Positions 18,944 through 27,603 of a stretch of 64,000 nt of DNA are shown piece after piece; the stretch's first letter is position 1; each line of letters opens with the position of its first letter. The notes under the pieces were generated by a model. The model was not told the origin of the DNA and did no database searches. It was given only the letters and a program-made list of their open reading frames with translations. This DNA is from Agrococcus baldri (GTDB taxonomy: Bacteria; Actinomycetota; Actinomycetes; Actinomycetales; Microbacteriaceae): positions 1 to 64,000 of the forward strand of contig FOZN01000001.1 of assembly GCA_900114805.1 (NCBI GenBank), in the 5' to 3' direction. The position numbers were made by a program, and so were the translations under genes.

Positions 18944-19843
18944 CTACGCCGCGCTCGCGTCGGTGACCGGCACCGCCGGCTCGGCCGACGCATCCGCTCG
19001 TCTGAAGAGGGCGAAGCCGAACGCGAAGGCGACGAAGAACATCAGCACGCCGTAGACCGCGGCGGGCAGGCTGAGCTCCATCGAGCCGAGCACGCTCTGC
19101 GCGATGACGATCGCGAGCGTCGCATTGTGGATGCCGATCTCGAACGAGGCGGCGATCGCCTGCCGGCGCTCGACGCGCAGCAGCCGCGGCACCCAGTAGC
19201 CGACCGCGAGGCTCAGCAGGCAGAACAGCACCGTGATGAGCGCCAGCTGCGCGACGTTGTCGATCAGGAGCTGCCAGTTGGCGATCACCGCGCCGGCGAT
19301 GACGACGGCGAGGATGATGACCGAGGCGATGCGCACGGGCTTGTCCATGCGGTCGGCGAAGCGCGGCCGGAAGCGGCGCACGAGCATGCCCAGGATGACC
19401 GGCAGCAGCACGATCGCGAACACCTCGAGGGTCTTCGACCACTGCAGGCCCAGCTGGCCGTCGAACGGCTGGAAGTACCAGATCGCGACATTCGTGATCA
19501 GCGGGAGCGTGACGACGGCCACCACCGAGTTCACGGCCGTGAGCGAGATGTTGAGGGCGACGTCGCCGCGGAACAGGTGGCTGTAGAGGTTCGCGGTGGT
19601 GCCACCGGGCGATGCGGCGAGCATCATCATGCCCACCGCCAGCACTGGCGGCAGCTGGAACAGCAGCACGAGCCCGAACGCCAGGGCGGGCAGCAGCAGC
19701 AGCTGGCAGGCGAGCGCGATGATCACCGCCCTGGGGTGCTTCGCCACCCGCGCGAAATCCTGCAGGGTGAGGCTGAGGCCGAGCCCCAGCATGATGATGC
19801 CGAGGGCGATCGGGAGCCCGATGGAGGTCAGCGCTGAGTCCAT
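18944..19843 (-). CDS. Bile acid:sodium symporter family (BASS) transporter
   Basis: 299 residues with nine to ten hydrophobic segments. Family motifs: MLAASPGGTTANLYSHLFRGD (about 78-98) and EIGIHNATLAIVIAQ (about 236-250), the latter lining the sodium/substrate site. Bacterial members carry organic anions such as pantoate or pyruvate-like acids with sodium; the bile-acid name is historic. A minus-strand TACTTT box 5 nt before the ATG suggests a leaderless message. Substrate unknown. Confidence 0.88.
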   Translation of the reverse strand: MDSALTSIGLPIALGIIMLGLGLSLTLQDFARVAKHPRAVIIALACQLLLLPALAFGLVLLFQLPPVLAVGMMMLAASPGGTTANLYSHLFRGDVALNISLTAVNSVVAVVTLPLITNVAIWYFQPFDGQLGLQWSKTLEVFAIVLLPVILGMLVRRFRPRFADRMDKPVRIASVIILAVVIAGAVIANWQLLIDNVAQLALITVLFCLLSLAVGYWVPRLLRVERRQAIAASFEIGIHNATLAIVIAQSVLGSMELSLPAAVYGVLMFFVAFAFGFALFRRADASAEPAVPVTDASAA

Positions 19844-19886
19844 ATCGCAAAGTATGGCTCACCTTCTGCTCGTGGGAGCGCCTGCG

Positions 19887-21911
19887 CTACCCCGCGGAGG
19901 GCGATGCCGCGCGCGCCGCCGGCAGGCGCAGCTCGACGACGAGACCGTGCGGCTCCGCCGGCAGCAGCGACACCGAGCCGTCGTTGCGCGCGGCGAGCTC
20001 TGCCACGATCGCCAGACCCAGTCCGGTGCCGGCGACGTTGTCGCGCTCTGCGCCGGGCGCTCGGTAGAAGCGCTCGAACGCCTGGGAGCGCTCGTCGGCG
20101 GACATGCCGGGGCCGGTGTCCTCCACGCGCATCAGCACCAGGTCGCCGTCGGCGTGCGCGCTGAGGCGGACCCTCCCGCCCGCGGGCGTGAACTTGCACG
20201 CGTTCACCAGCAGGTTCGAGAGCATCCGGCCCGCATCGCTGCGAGAGGCGAACACCGCGTGCGGTCCCGGCTCCAGCTGCATCCGCAGCTGCCGCTGCTC
20301 GGTCACCACGCGCAGGTTCGCCGCCACCTCCTCGAACAGCTCGGCGCACGGCACCGCCTCCTGCCGGATCTGCAGCGCCGCGCCGCTCACACCGCGGCCG
20401 AGCGTCAGCAGGTCCTCGACCAGCTCGGAGAGCCGCTCCCCGTTGCGCGCGATGACGCGCACCCAGTCCCGCTCAGCGCTGCTGAGCGTGCCGCCGTCCT
20501 GCAGCAGCTCCGAGTAGCCGACGATGCTCGTGATGGGCGTGCGCAGCTCGTGGCTGGTGGTGACGAGGAAGTCGTCACGCTGCCGCTCGAGCTCCGCGCG
20601 GATGGCCCTGGCCGCATCGCGCTCGACCGATGCCTCGAGCTGCGCCTGCCGGGCGCGCAGCACGGCCGTCACGTCGAGCAGCTGCACCGCGATGCGATCG
20701 TGCGCGCCCCCGATCGGGTTGGCCGCGACGGTGATCGTGCGCTCGCCATCCGTGCCGACGGTGACCTGCTCCCCCGTGCGCAGCGCCGACATCGCCGCGA
20801 TCCGCAGCGGTCCGGCCCAGCTCTCGCCGTCGAGCTCGCCGGCCAGCAGCCGCCGGCCGGCGCGGTTCGCCCAGGTCACCCGCGTCGCGACCGCGTCGCG
20901 CTCCGCCACCACCAGGCCGATCCGGGCATCGACGACGCTGCCGGTCAGCAGCAGGTTGGCGGCGTTGACCTCGCGCGTCAGCGCGCGCAGCTCGTACTGG
21001 GCGGCCGAGAGCACGACTGCGAACCCGGCGAACGAGACGAGCAGCGTCTCGAACATCGCCGCACCGACCGTCAGATCGAGCCCCTCCCGGCGGAACGGGC
21101 CGCCGCCGTCGAGCGTCAGCGCGATCATCGCGAGGGTCGCCAGCACCGTCTCGGCGATGACGAAGCGGATCGAGAACCGCAGTGCCGCCCAGGCGACCAG
21201 CGGGAAGGGCGCGAAGGCCAGCGGCAGCGACGACGACGGGTGGAACACCACGGCGAGCACCACCGCGAGCAGCAGCACCTGCACCGCCATCTCCACCCGG
21301 CCGGCCGCCACCGGCACGGGCGGCGGCAGCGCGGCCAACGGTGCGATCAGGCACACGGCGGCGGCGTGCGAGGCGGCGGCGAACACGACCGTCGACCAGA
21401 ATTCGCCGCCCTCCAGCAGTGCCACGGCGGCTGCGGCGAGCACGCCGACCGTCGCGGCGCCCGCGACGACCGCGATCACCCAGCGGATGCCGGCCCGCAC
21501 CGTGGACAGCGCGAACCTGCGCGTCGCGGAGCCGAGCACCGCGAGGATCACAGCGACCTCTGCCGCGTTCGCGACGCCGAACGCGAGCGCAACGGGCAGC
21601 GGCCTGCCCGCGATCGCGTTCGCCATGGTGGTCACCGCGAGCACCAGCGCGAGGGCGCCCGCGATGCGCGAGCGCGGCTGCAGCAGCGCGAACGCCACCG
21701 ACAGCCCGGCGGCGGGCCACCAGATGGCCACGCCCGTCTCGGCCGGCACGAAGAGCACGCCCGCGACGCCTGCCGTGAAGATCACTGCGCCAGCGATGAT
21801 CCAGGCCCACCAGGGCAGCACCGGTCGCGCACCCGTCGTGCGCTCCGCGTAGGGCGCGCGACCGGCATCGATGCCGGGGCCGAGGGTGCTCACAGACCAA
21901 ACCGTACGCAT
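19887..21911 (-). CDS. MASE1-domain sensor histidine kinase
   Basis: 674 residues. The N-terminal MASE1 membrane sensor has about eight helices (about 30-310), with the typical IWWPAAGLSVAFALL. It is followed by a PAS-like domain (about 320-430), HisKA with SHELRTP (His in the phosphoacceptor box), and HATPase with NLLVNACKF, DTGPGMS and GTGLGLAIV. It should autophosphorylate in response to an unknown membrane or soluble cue. No response regulator is adjacent, so it is an orphan kinase. The frame is open far upstream; ATG at 21911 or GTG at 21893 are the plausible starts. Divergent from the PQQ dehydrogenase gene. Confidence 0.88.
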   Translation of the reverse strand: MRTVWSVSTLGPGIDAGRAPYAERTTGARPVLPWWAWIIAGAVIFTAGVAGVLFVPAETGVAIWWPAAGLSVAFALLQPRSRIAGALALVLAVTTMANAIAGRPLPVALAFGVANAAEVAVILAVLGSATRRFALSTVRAGIRWVIAVVAGAATVGVLAAAAVALLEGGEFWSTVVFAAASHAAAVCLIAPLAALPPPVPVAAGRVEMAVQVLLLAVVLAVVFHPSSSLPLAFAPFPLVAWAALRFSIRFVIAETVLATLAMIALTLDGGGPFRREGLDLTVGAAMFETLLVSFAGFAVVLSAAQYELRALTREVNAANLLLTGSVVDARIGLVVAERDAVATRVTWANRAGRRLLAGELDGESWAGPLRIAAMSALRTGEQVTVGTDGERTITVAANPIGGAHDRIAVQLLDVTAVLRARQAQLEASVERDAARAIRAELERQRDDFLVTTSHELRTPITSIVGYSELLQDGGTLSSAERDWVRVIARNGERLSELVEDLLTLGRGVSGAALQIRQEAVPCAELFEEVAANLRVVTEQRQLRMQLEPGPHAVFASRSDAGRMLSNLLVNACKFTPAGGRVRLSAHADGDLVLMRVEDTGPGMSADERSQAFERFYRAPGAERDNVAGTGLGLAIVAELAARNDGSVSLLPAEPHGLVVELRLPAARAASPSAG

Positions 21912-21986
21912 CCGCACCTGATCTTCCCAGCACATCCGCCGCAGCGATGCGGTGCGCTCGCCCCGGGTGGCCCTCGGCCCGCGCAG

Positions 21987-21992
21987 TATGGT
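21987..21992 (+). promoter_or_regulatory. -10 box (TATGGT) of the PQQ sugar dehydrogenase, leaderless
   Basis: TATGGT ends 6 nt before the ATG at 21999. Confidence 0.5.
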
Positions 21993-21998
21993 CTCCTC

Positions 21999-23138
21999 AT
22001 GCAGCGCAACGCTCGCACCCGGCGGGGCGCGGTCGCGGCGGCGATCGCCGTCGGCGCGCTGCTGCTGAGCGGATGCGGGCCAACGGGCCCCGCCGGACCG
22101 CCGGCCTCCAGCGGCACCGTGAGCGACCCATCCGCCGAACCGCCGCCATCCGGCACGGCGTCGCCGTCCGCCATCGAGCCCGGCAGGCTCGACGAGCCCG
22201 TCGCGGTCGCGACCGGCCTCGATGCCCCCTGGTCGATCGCGTTCGTCGACGAGCGGACGGCGCTCGTGAGCGAGCGCGACAGCGGCACCATCCTCGAGGT
22301 CTCCGCGAGCGGTGCCGTGCGGGAGCTCGCGCAGGTCGCCGGCCTCTCGCACGGCGGCGAGGGCGGTCTGCTCGGCCTTGCGGTCGGCGACGGGCACCTC
22401 TACTGGTACGGCACGGCCGCCGACGGCAACCGGGTCATGCGGGTCGCGCTCACCGGCGAGCCCGGCAGCCTCGAGCTCGGGCAGCCGCAGGAGGTCATCA
22501 CCGGCATCCCGGCGAGCGGCAATCACAACGGCGGCCGCATCGCCTTCGGGCCCGATCGCCTGCTCTACGTCACGACCGGCGACGCCGGCGTGCCCGGCGC
22601 CGCGCAGGATCCCGGCAGCCTGGCCGGCAAGATCCTGCGGCTCGAGCCCGACGGCACCATCCCCGCAGACAATCCGTTCCCAGGCTCCCCCGTCTACTCG
22701 CTCGGCCACCGCAACCCGCAGGGCATCGCCTGGGACGAGGACGGCACGATGTGGGCGAGCGAGTTCGGGCAGGACACCTGGGACGAGCTCAACCGCATCG
22801 AGGCCGGCGCGAACTACGGCTGGCCGCAGATCGAGGGCATCGCGGGTGTGGCGGGCTTCACCGATCCGGTGCAGCAGTGGCAGCCGACGGAGGCCAGCCC
22901 GAGCGGCATCGCGATCGCCGAGGGCAGCATCTGGATCGCGAACCTGCGCGGCGCCTCCCTGCGACAGGTGCCGCTGACCGAGCCGTCGGCCTCGACCGTG
23001 CACTGGCAGGGCAGATTCGGGCGGATGCGCGATGTGGCGGTCGCGCCGGATGGGTCGCTCTGGGTGCTCACGGGCAACACGGATGGCCGCGGCTCACCCG
23101 CGGACGGCGACGACCGCATCCTCGCGCTCGCGCCGTAG
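21999..23138 (+). CDS. PQQ-dependent sugar dehydrogenase lipoprotein
   Basis: 379 residues. A lipoprotein signal (RRGAVAAAIAVGALLLSGCG; lipobox Cys about residue 26) and a Ser/Pro/Gly linker precede a six-bladed beta-propeller of the soluble aldose dehydrogenase (YliI/Asd) family. Motifs: SHGGEGGLLGLAV, NHNGGRIAFGPD, LYVTTGDAG, GHRNPQGIAWDEDG, EFGQDTWDELNRI and NYGWPQIEG. It should be anchored outside the membrane and oxidise aldoses with PQQ, donating electrons to the respiratory chain. No PQQ synthesis genes are nearby, so cofactor may be scavenged. TATGGT lies 6 nt before the ATG. Confidence 0.9.
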   Translation: MQRNARTRRGAVAAAIAVGALLLSGCGPTGPAGPPASSGTVSDPSAEPPPSGTASPSAIEPGRLDEPVAVATGLDAPWSIAFVDERTALVSERDSGTILEVSASGAVRELAQVAGLSHGGEGGLLGLAVGDGHLYWYGTAADGNRVMRVALTGEPGSLELGQPQEVITGIPASGNHNGGRIAFGPDRLLYVTTGDAGVPGAAQDPGSLAGKILRLEPDGTIPADNPFPGSPVYSLGHRNPQGIAWDEDGTMWASEFGQDTWDELNRIEAGANYGWPQIEGIAGVAGFTDPVQQWQPTEASPSGIAIAEGSIWIANLRGASLRQVPLTEPSASTVHWQGRFGRMRDVAVAPDGSLWVLTGNTDGRGSPADGDDRILALAP

Positions 23139-23185
23139 CGGACGGCCGCTCACGGCTCAGGATGGCGCTGCCGCGGTCGACGCGC

Positions 23186-24019
23186 TCATCGGTGCATCGC
23201 CTCGACGTCGGGCAGCTGCTGGAAGCCGGTGAAGGTGCCTGCCTCGGCGATCTCACGGGCGACGTCGAGCCATCCGCTCCAGGCGGCACGGGCGAGCGTG
23301 CCGCCCACGCTGATGCGCCGGACGCCGAGCCCGGCTGCCTCGGCGACACTGATGAACGGCGCGTTGATCAGCAGGTTCACGGGCTTGGGCGCCACGGCTG
23401 CGACGATCGCGGTGATCTGGTCGACCGTGGTGATGCGCGGAGCGTACAAGCAGTCGGCACCCGCCTCGGCGTAGGCCTGCAGACGCCGGATCGTCGCCTT
23501 CAGGTCGGGACGGCCGACGACGAAGCCCTCCGAGCGAGCGGTCAGCACGACCCCCGTGCCGCTGTCGTCGATCGCCTGCCGCGCCGCCGCGACTCGCTCC
23601 ACGGAGAGCTTGACCGAGTGCAGCGGCCGCCGGTCATCGCCGGTGGAGTCCTCGATCGACAGCCCGGCGATGCCTGTGGCGCTGGCCGCGACGACGTTGG
23701 CGTGCACCTGCGCCGGCTCGATCGCATAGCCTCCCTGGAAGTCGGCGTTGACGGGCACGTCGACCGCGCGCACCAGCGCACGCAGGTGCTCGAGCGCCAG
23801 ATCCAGCGACAAGCCGCTGTCGGGCAACCCGCTCGCCCAGGCGGCGCCCGCGCTCGTCGACGCGAGCGCCGGGAAGCCGAGCCGCTCGAGCTGCCGAGCG
23901 CTGCCGACGTCCCAAGGGTTGGGCATGACGAACGTTCCGGACTCGTGCAGGCGGTGGAACGCGGCCGACCGGAGGCGCTGCGCAGCCAGCGACTCATGTC
24001 GGCCGGGATCATCGCTCAT
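23186..24019 (-). CDS. Isocitrate lyase/PEP mutase superfamily protein
   Basis: 277 residues. The family barrel is visible from FVMPNPWDVGSARQLERLGF (about 32-51) through VPVNADFQGGYA, GLSIEDSTGD, LTARSEG and CLYAPRI. Members cleave or rearrange C-C or C-P bonds of 2-oxo or hydroxy acids (for example 2-methylisocitrate lyase or oxaloacetate hydrolase relatives); this subgroup is uncharacterised. The metal-binding Asp and Glu (ADFQGG, IEDST) are present, but the KKCGH loop of isocitrate lyase is absent, so it is not a true isocitrate lyase. ATG at 24019, with AAGG upstream. Confidence 0.85.
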   Translation of the reverse strand: MSDDPGRHESLAAQRLRSAAFHRLHESGTFVMPNPWDVGSARQLERLGFPALASTSAGAAWASGLPDSGLSLDLALEHLRALVRAVDVPVNADFQGGYAIEPAQVHANVVAASATGIAGLSIEDSTGDDRRPLHSVKLSVERVAAARQAIDDSGTGVVLTARSEGFVVGRPDLKATIRRLQAYAEAGADCLYAPRITTVDQITAIVAAVAPKPVNLLINAPFISVAEAAGLGVRRISVGGTLARAAWSGWLDVAREIAEAGTFTGFQQLPDVEAMHR

Positions 24020-24073
24020 GGCTCTGCCTTCCGATCGCATCGTACGACCGGCGATCGGCGGCCACAAGCGGCG

Positions 24074-24916
24074 TCAGAACTCCTCGTAGACCGCCGGGTC
24101 CTGCCCCTTCAGCCGGCCGTCGGGGCGGCCGAGCGCCGTGATCGCGCTGACCTCCTCGTCTCCGAGCCGCAGCTCGAGCGCGCCGAGGTTCTCGCGCTGC
24201 CGATCCTGGGAAGCGGCCTTCGGGATCGGCACGACGCCGCGCGCGATGCCCCAGGCGAGGATCACCTGGCCGGGCGTCGCCCGATGCGCCTCGGCGATCC
24301 TGACGATCTCGGGCTCGGCGAGCATCTCGCCGCCGCGCCCCAGCGGGCTCCAGGCCTGCGTGATGATGCCGTGCTCGCGGTCGTAGGCGAGCTGCTCCTC
24401 CTGCGGGAAGTGCGGGTGCAGCTCGATCTGGTTCACCTCCGGCATGACACCGGTCTCGGCATGCAGCCGATCGAGGTGCTCCGGCAGGAAGTTGCAGACG
24501 CCGATCGCGCCGACCAGCCCGCGCTCCTTCGCCTCGATCAGCGCTTGCCACGCCTCCACGTAGGTGCCCTGGCGCGGATTCGGCCAGTGGATCAGGTAGA
24601 GGTCGATCCGCTCGAGCCCCATCCGCGCCGCGCTCTCCTCGACGGTCGCGATTGCGGCGTCGTGCTGCTGGTGCCGGCCGGGCAGCTTCGAGGTCACGAT
24701 CAGCTCGTCGCGCGCGGCGTGATGATGGGCGGATGCGCGCACCGCGGCCCCGACGGAGCCCTCGTTCTCGTAGTTGAAGGCAGAGTCGACCAGGGTGTAG
24801 CCGCTGGCGATGGCCCGCTCGATGGACGCCGCGCCGGCGTGCCCCGTGAGCTTGTAGGTGCCGAAGCCGAGCACCGGCAGCGTCAGGCCGTCGTGGGCGG
24901 TGGTGGTGGGGATCAT
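24074..24916 (-). CDS. Aldo/keto reductase
   Basis: 280 residues, full (beta/alpha)8 barrel. The catalytic tetrad is present: Asp and Tyr in LVDSAFNYENE (about 43-53), Lys in VTSKLPG, and His in YLIHWPNP. NADPH-binding IPKAASQDRQRENLGAL is near the C-terminus. It reduces aldehydes or ketones such as 2,5-diketogluconate or methylglyoxal; the natural substrate is not determined. Ribosome-binding site AAGAGGAG lies 8 nt before the ATG. It is 54 bp upstream of the PEP-mutase-like gene on the same strand, and the two may be cotranscribed. Confidence 0.9.
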   Translation of the reverse strand: MIPTTTAHDGLTLPVLGFGTYKLTGHAGAASIERAIASGYTLVDSAFNYENEGSVGAAVRASAHHHAARDELIVTSKLPGRHQQHDAAIATVEESAARMGLERIDLYLIHWPNPRQGTYVEAWQALIEAKERGLVGAIGVCNFLPEHLDRLHAETGVMPEVNQIELHPHFPQEEQLAYDREHGIITQAWSPLGRGGEMLAEPEIVRIAEAHRATPGQVILAWGIARGVVPIPKAASQDRQRENLGALELRLGDEEVSAITALGRPDGRLKGQDPAVYEEF

Positions 24917-25014
24917 CGCGCTGCTCCTCTTGCTCGCGGTCTGCTGCGGGCGACGCTAGCGCAGGGCGATCCTGCCGCTCTCGCCCTCGACGAGCGCGAC
25001 CGCACCGGTGGCGC

Positions 25015-25839
25015 TCACGCGGTGACCGGCATCCGCTCCCCCGCCCGCACCGCGACCGGCAGGCGGTTCTCGGGGCTCGGCATCGGGCAGACGTAGTGGT
25101 CGCTGAAGGCGCACGGGGGCAGGAACGCGCGGTTCCAGTCGATCGTGACGGCGCCGGAGGCGTCCGGCAGCGGCAGGCGCAGGAAGCGGAAGCGATAGCT
25201 CTCGTCGCCGCTGGAGGCATCGGCGAACACGACCGCGAGCGCCGCCCGGCCGTCCGCGTCGACGCCGCCGGTGGTGGTGAGCCGCAGCTCGTGGCCGGCC
25301 AGCTCGAAGGCGAGCGAGCCGACGTCGCTGCGCCGCGTGCGGTGCCCGTCGACCTGCTCGATCTCGAGCGCGTCGGCGCCGCTGGCCGTGCCGCCCGCCG
25401 ACCACCGGCCCCGCACGACCCATGACGGGTCCGGCTCGAACGCGCTGATGCCTGTCAGGCGCGTGCGGCGCTCGGCCGCCGGGTCGACGACGCGCAGCGC
25501 CGGCACCCCCTCGCGGGTGAACACGCGCAGCAGCGCCTCGCCGTCGCGCAGCACCTCGCCCGCGACCAGCAGCTGCTCGTCGTCGAGGGAGCTGCCGTCG
25601 AGCCGCGTCAGGCCGCTTGCCGCGAGCCCCGTGCCCACCGCGGCCGCGCCCTCGGCGCGCCAGCGGCCGGGGATCCCGTCGAGCTCGACCTCGGCGGCAC
25701 CCAGCCAGTGCGTGGCCGCGAGCGCCGCGATGCCGTGCGGCCCGGCGACGTCGCGCCAGCGACGGGCGCGCCACGCCTGCCACGCCGCGGTGAACGCATC
25801 CGTCCTCATACCCGCATCCGTGGTCGTCGCATCCGTCAT
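25015..25839 (-). CDS. DUF1684 domain protein
   Basis: 274 residues covering a complete DUF1684 domain. The conserved C-terminal signature is PPCAFSDHYVCPMPSPENRL (about 240-259), followed by PVAVRAGE; WQAWRARR near the start is typical. The family is soluble, widespread and uncharacterised; structural relatives bind small ligands through the conserved Cys and Pro-rich loop. GGAGGAGCC lies directly upstream of the ATG. A TAGCCT box about 25 nt upstream is the likely -10. Divergent from the AMP-ligase gene. Confidence 0.85.
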   Translation of the reverse strand: MTDATTTDAGMRTDAFTAAWQAWRARRWRDVAGPHGIAALAATHWLGAAEVELDGIPGRWRAEGAAAVGTGLAASGLTRLDGSSLDDEQLLVAGEVLRDGEALLRVFTREGVPALRVVDPAAERRTRLTGISAFEPDPSWVVRGRWSAGGTASGADALEIEQVDGHRTRRSDVGSLAFELAGHELRLTTTGGVDADGRAALAVVFADASSGDESYRFRFLRLPLPDASGAVTIDWNRAFLPPCAFSDHYVCPMPSPENRLPVAVRAGERMPVTA

Positions 25840-25931
25840 GGGTGGCTCCTCCGCTCCGGCTCCAGGCTAGTGAGGATCGGCGTCGGCGAGCTCGTCATCC
25901 GCGGGCGCGCCCGGCGTGCGGGGCGCCTGCC

Positions 25932-25937
25932 TAGACT
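25932..25937 (+). promoter_or_regulatory. -10 box (TAGACT) of the AMP-ligase gene, leaderless
   Basis: TAGACT ends 6 nt before the GTG start at 25944. Confidence 0.5.
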
Positions 25938-25943
25938 CGAGGG

Positions 25944-27563
25944 GTGACGTTCACCCGCACGATCATCGAGCTCGCGGCGTCCGATCCTGGCCGCCTCGCG
26001 CTCGCCGGGGACGGCGATCGGCTCAGCTACCGCGACCTGCATGACGCCTGCACCCGCATCCGCTCGGGTATCGAGCAGCTGCTGCAGTACCGCCCCGCGA
26101 GCTCGTCCGACGACGAGACCGGCGGCGTGCCGATCATCGCCGTCTCGCTCTCGCGCGCGATCGACGCGGGCCGCTTCATCGCCGGGGTGGCGTCGTTCCG
26201 GGCGATCGTGGCGGTGCTCGACCCGCTCTGGCCGCTCGAGCATCGGCTCGAGACCATCCGTCGCGTCGACCCGGCGCTGGTGATCACGGACGACTCCGAC
26301 TTCGAGCGCGCGCTGGCCGGGCTCGAGCCCGAAGCGTGGCATGGCAGCGCCATCGGGCTCGAGCGCTTCGATGCGCTGGCTGCCGTGGCGCCGGTCTCGG
26401 CCGGGCCGGAGGTGCGCCCGCGCGACGAGCCCTACCTGCTGCTGTTCACCTCGGGCACGACCGACCTGCCGAAGGGCTTCCTGCGCACCCGCGGCAGCTG
26501 GGACTACAACGTCGAGGTCAGTCGCGGCCCGCTGTTCGCGAGCGCCGGCGTGCAGACGATCGCGCCCGGACCGGTCTCCTACAGCCTCACGCTCTACGCG
26601 CTGGTCGAGGCGCTCGCGACCGGCGGCTCGCTGCACCTGCAATCGCGCTTCGACGCGGCGTCAGCGGTGCGCACGATCGCTCGCCACCGCATCGAGCGCT
26701 TCGTGGGCGTGCCGTCGATGCTGCTGGCGCTCGCCGCCGCGGCTCGGCGCGAGGACGAGGGCGGCACCGCGAGCGGCACCGCGAGCGGCACGGCGCCGCT
26801 CGCCTCACTGCGCTGGGTGGTCACCGGCGGCGCGAACCAGAGCGAGGCGATCCGTGACCGCTTCCGCGAGGTCGCCCCGCGGGCGCTGGTGCGCAGCTAC
26901 TACGGCGCGAGCGAGATCGGCTTCATCGGCACCAGCGACGCCGGCGACGGCACCCACCTGACCCCCTTCGCCGGACTCGAGGCCGAGGTGCGCGACGAGA
27001 CGGGCGCCCGCGTGCCCGACGGCGATATCGGCACCCTGCACATCCGCGTCGCCTCGCAGGTCGAGCGCTACCTGACAGCCACCAGCGGCGACCGCATCAC
27101 CGGCGACGACGGGTGGTCGAGCGTCGGCGACCTGGCCGCGCTCGTCGATGGCGAGATCGTGCTCGCCGGCCGTGCCGGCGACATGGCGGTCACCGGCGGC
27201 CACAAGGTGTCGCTGCCGCAGGTGGAGCGGGCGCTCGCCACGGTGCCCGGCTGCGAGCAGTGCTGCGCGATCGCGCTGCCGGATGCCGCGCTCGGCTCGA
27301 TCGTCGCGGTCGTCATCGAGGGCGGTGCGGCCGCCGACGCCGGCGAGCCCGGCGCTGCGCCGGACGACAGCCCCATCGGCGGCGCGGGCGCCCCGGTGCC
27401 GCCGAAGGCCGTCATGCAGGCAGAGCTGCGCCGGCTGCTGCCCGAGCAGTTCGTGCCGCGCCGCTACTTCCGCGCCGACGCGCTGCCGCGGACTGCCGGC
27501 GGCAAGATCCGCCGCGTCGCAGTCGCCGAGCTCGTCGCGGCCGGTGGAGCGGAGCGGCTGTGA
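25944..27563 (+). CDS. AMP-dependent acyl ligase (ANL superfamily)
   Basis: 539 residues. ANL motifs in order: phosphate loop LLFTSGTTDLPKGF (about 169-182), YYGASEIGFIG (about 317-327), GDLAALVDGEIVLAGRAGDM with the hinge, GGHKVSLPQVE, and the catalytic Lys in PRTAGGKIRR near the end. It activates a carboxylic acid as acyl-AMP, then transfers it to CoA or a carrier protein. A 30-residue Gly/Ala/Pro-rich insert lies in the C-terminal lobe. The next gene, 40 bp on, is a ketosynthase, so the product may be a primer or extender for condensation. Specificity unknown. Confidence 0.88.
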   Translation: MTFTRTIIELAASDPGRLALAGDGDRLSYRDLHDACTRIRSGIEQLLQYRPASSSDDETGGVPIIAVSLSRAIDAGRFIAGVASFRAIVAVLDPLWPLEHRLETIRRVDPALVITDDSDFERALAGLEPEAWHGSAIGLERFDALAAVAPVSAGPEVRPRDEPYLLLFTSGTTDLPKGFLRTRGSWDYNVEVSRGPLFASAGVQTIAPGPVSYSLTLYALVEALATGGSLHLQSRFDAASAVRTIARHRIERFVGVPSMLLALAAAARREDEGGTASGTASGTAPLASLRWVVTGGANQSEAIRDRFREVAPRALVRSYYGASEIGFIGTSDAGDGTHLTPFAGLEAEVRDETGARVPDGDIGTLHIRVASQVERYLTATSGDRITGDDGWSSVGDLAALVDGEIVLAGRAGDMAVTGGHKVSLPQVERALATVPGCEQCCAIALPDAALGSIVAVVIEGGAAADAGEPGAAPDDSPIGGAGAPVPPKAVMQAELRRLLPEQFVPRRYFRADALPRTAGGKIRRVAVAELVAAGGAERL

Positions 27564-27603
27564 ACGGCGCCGGCGGGTTCCCGAGCGCGGGAGAGGCGCG
27601 ACC

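Noticed and set aside
23186-24019. True isocitrate lyase
   Set aside because: It is about 277 residues, not 430 or more, and lacks the KKCGH catalytic loop; it belongs to the wider PEP-mutase superfamily only.
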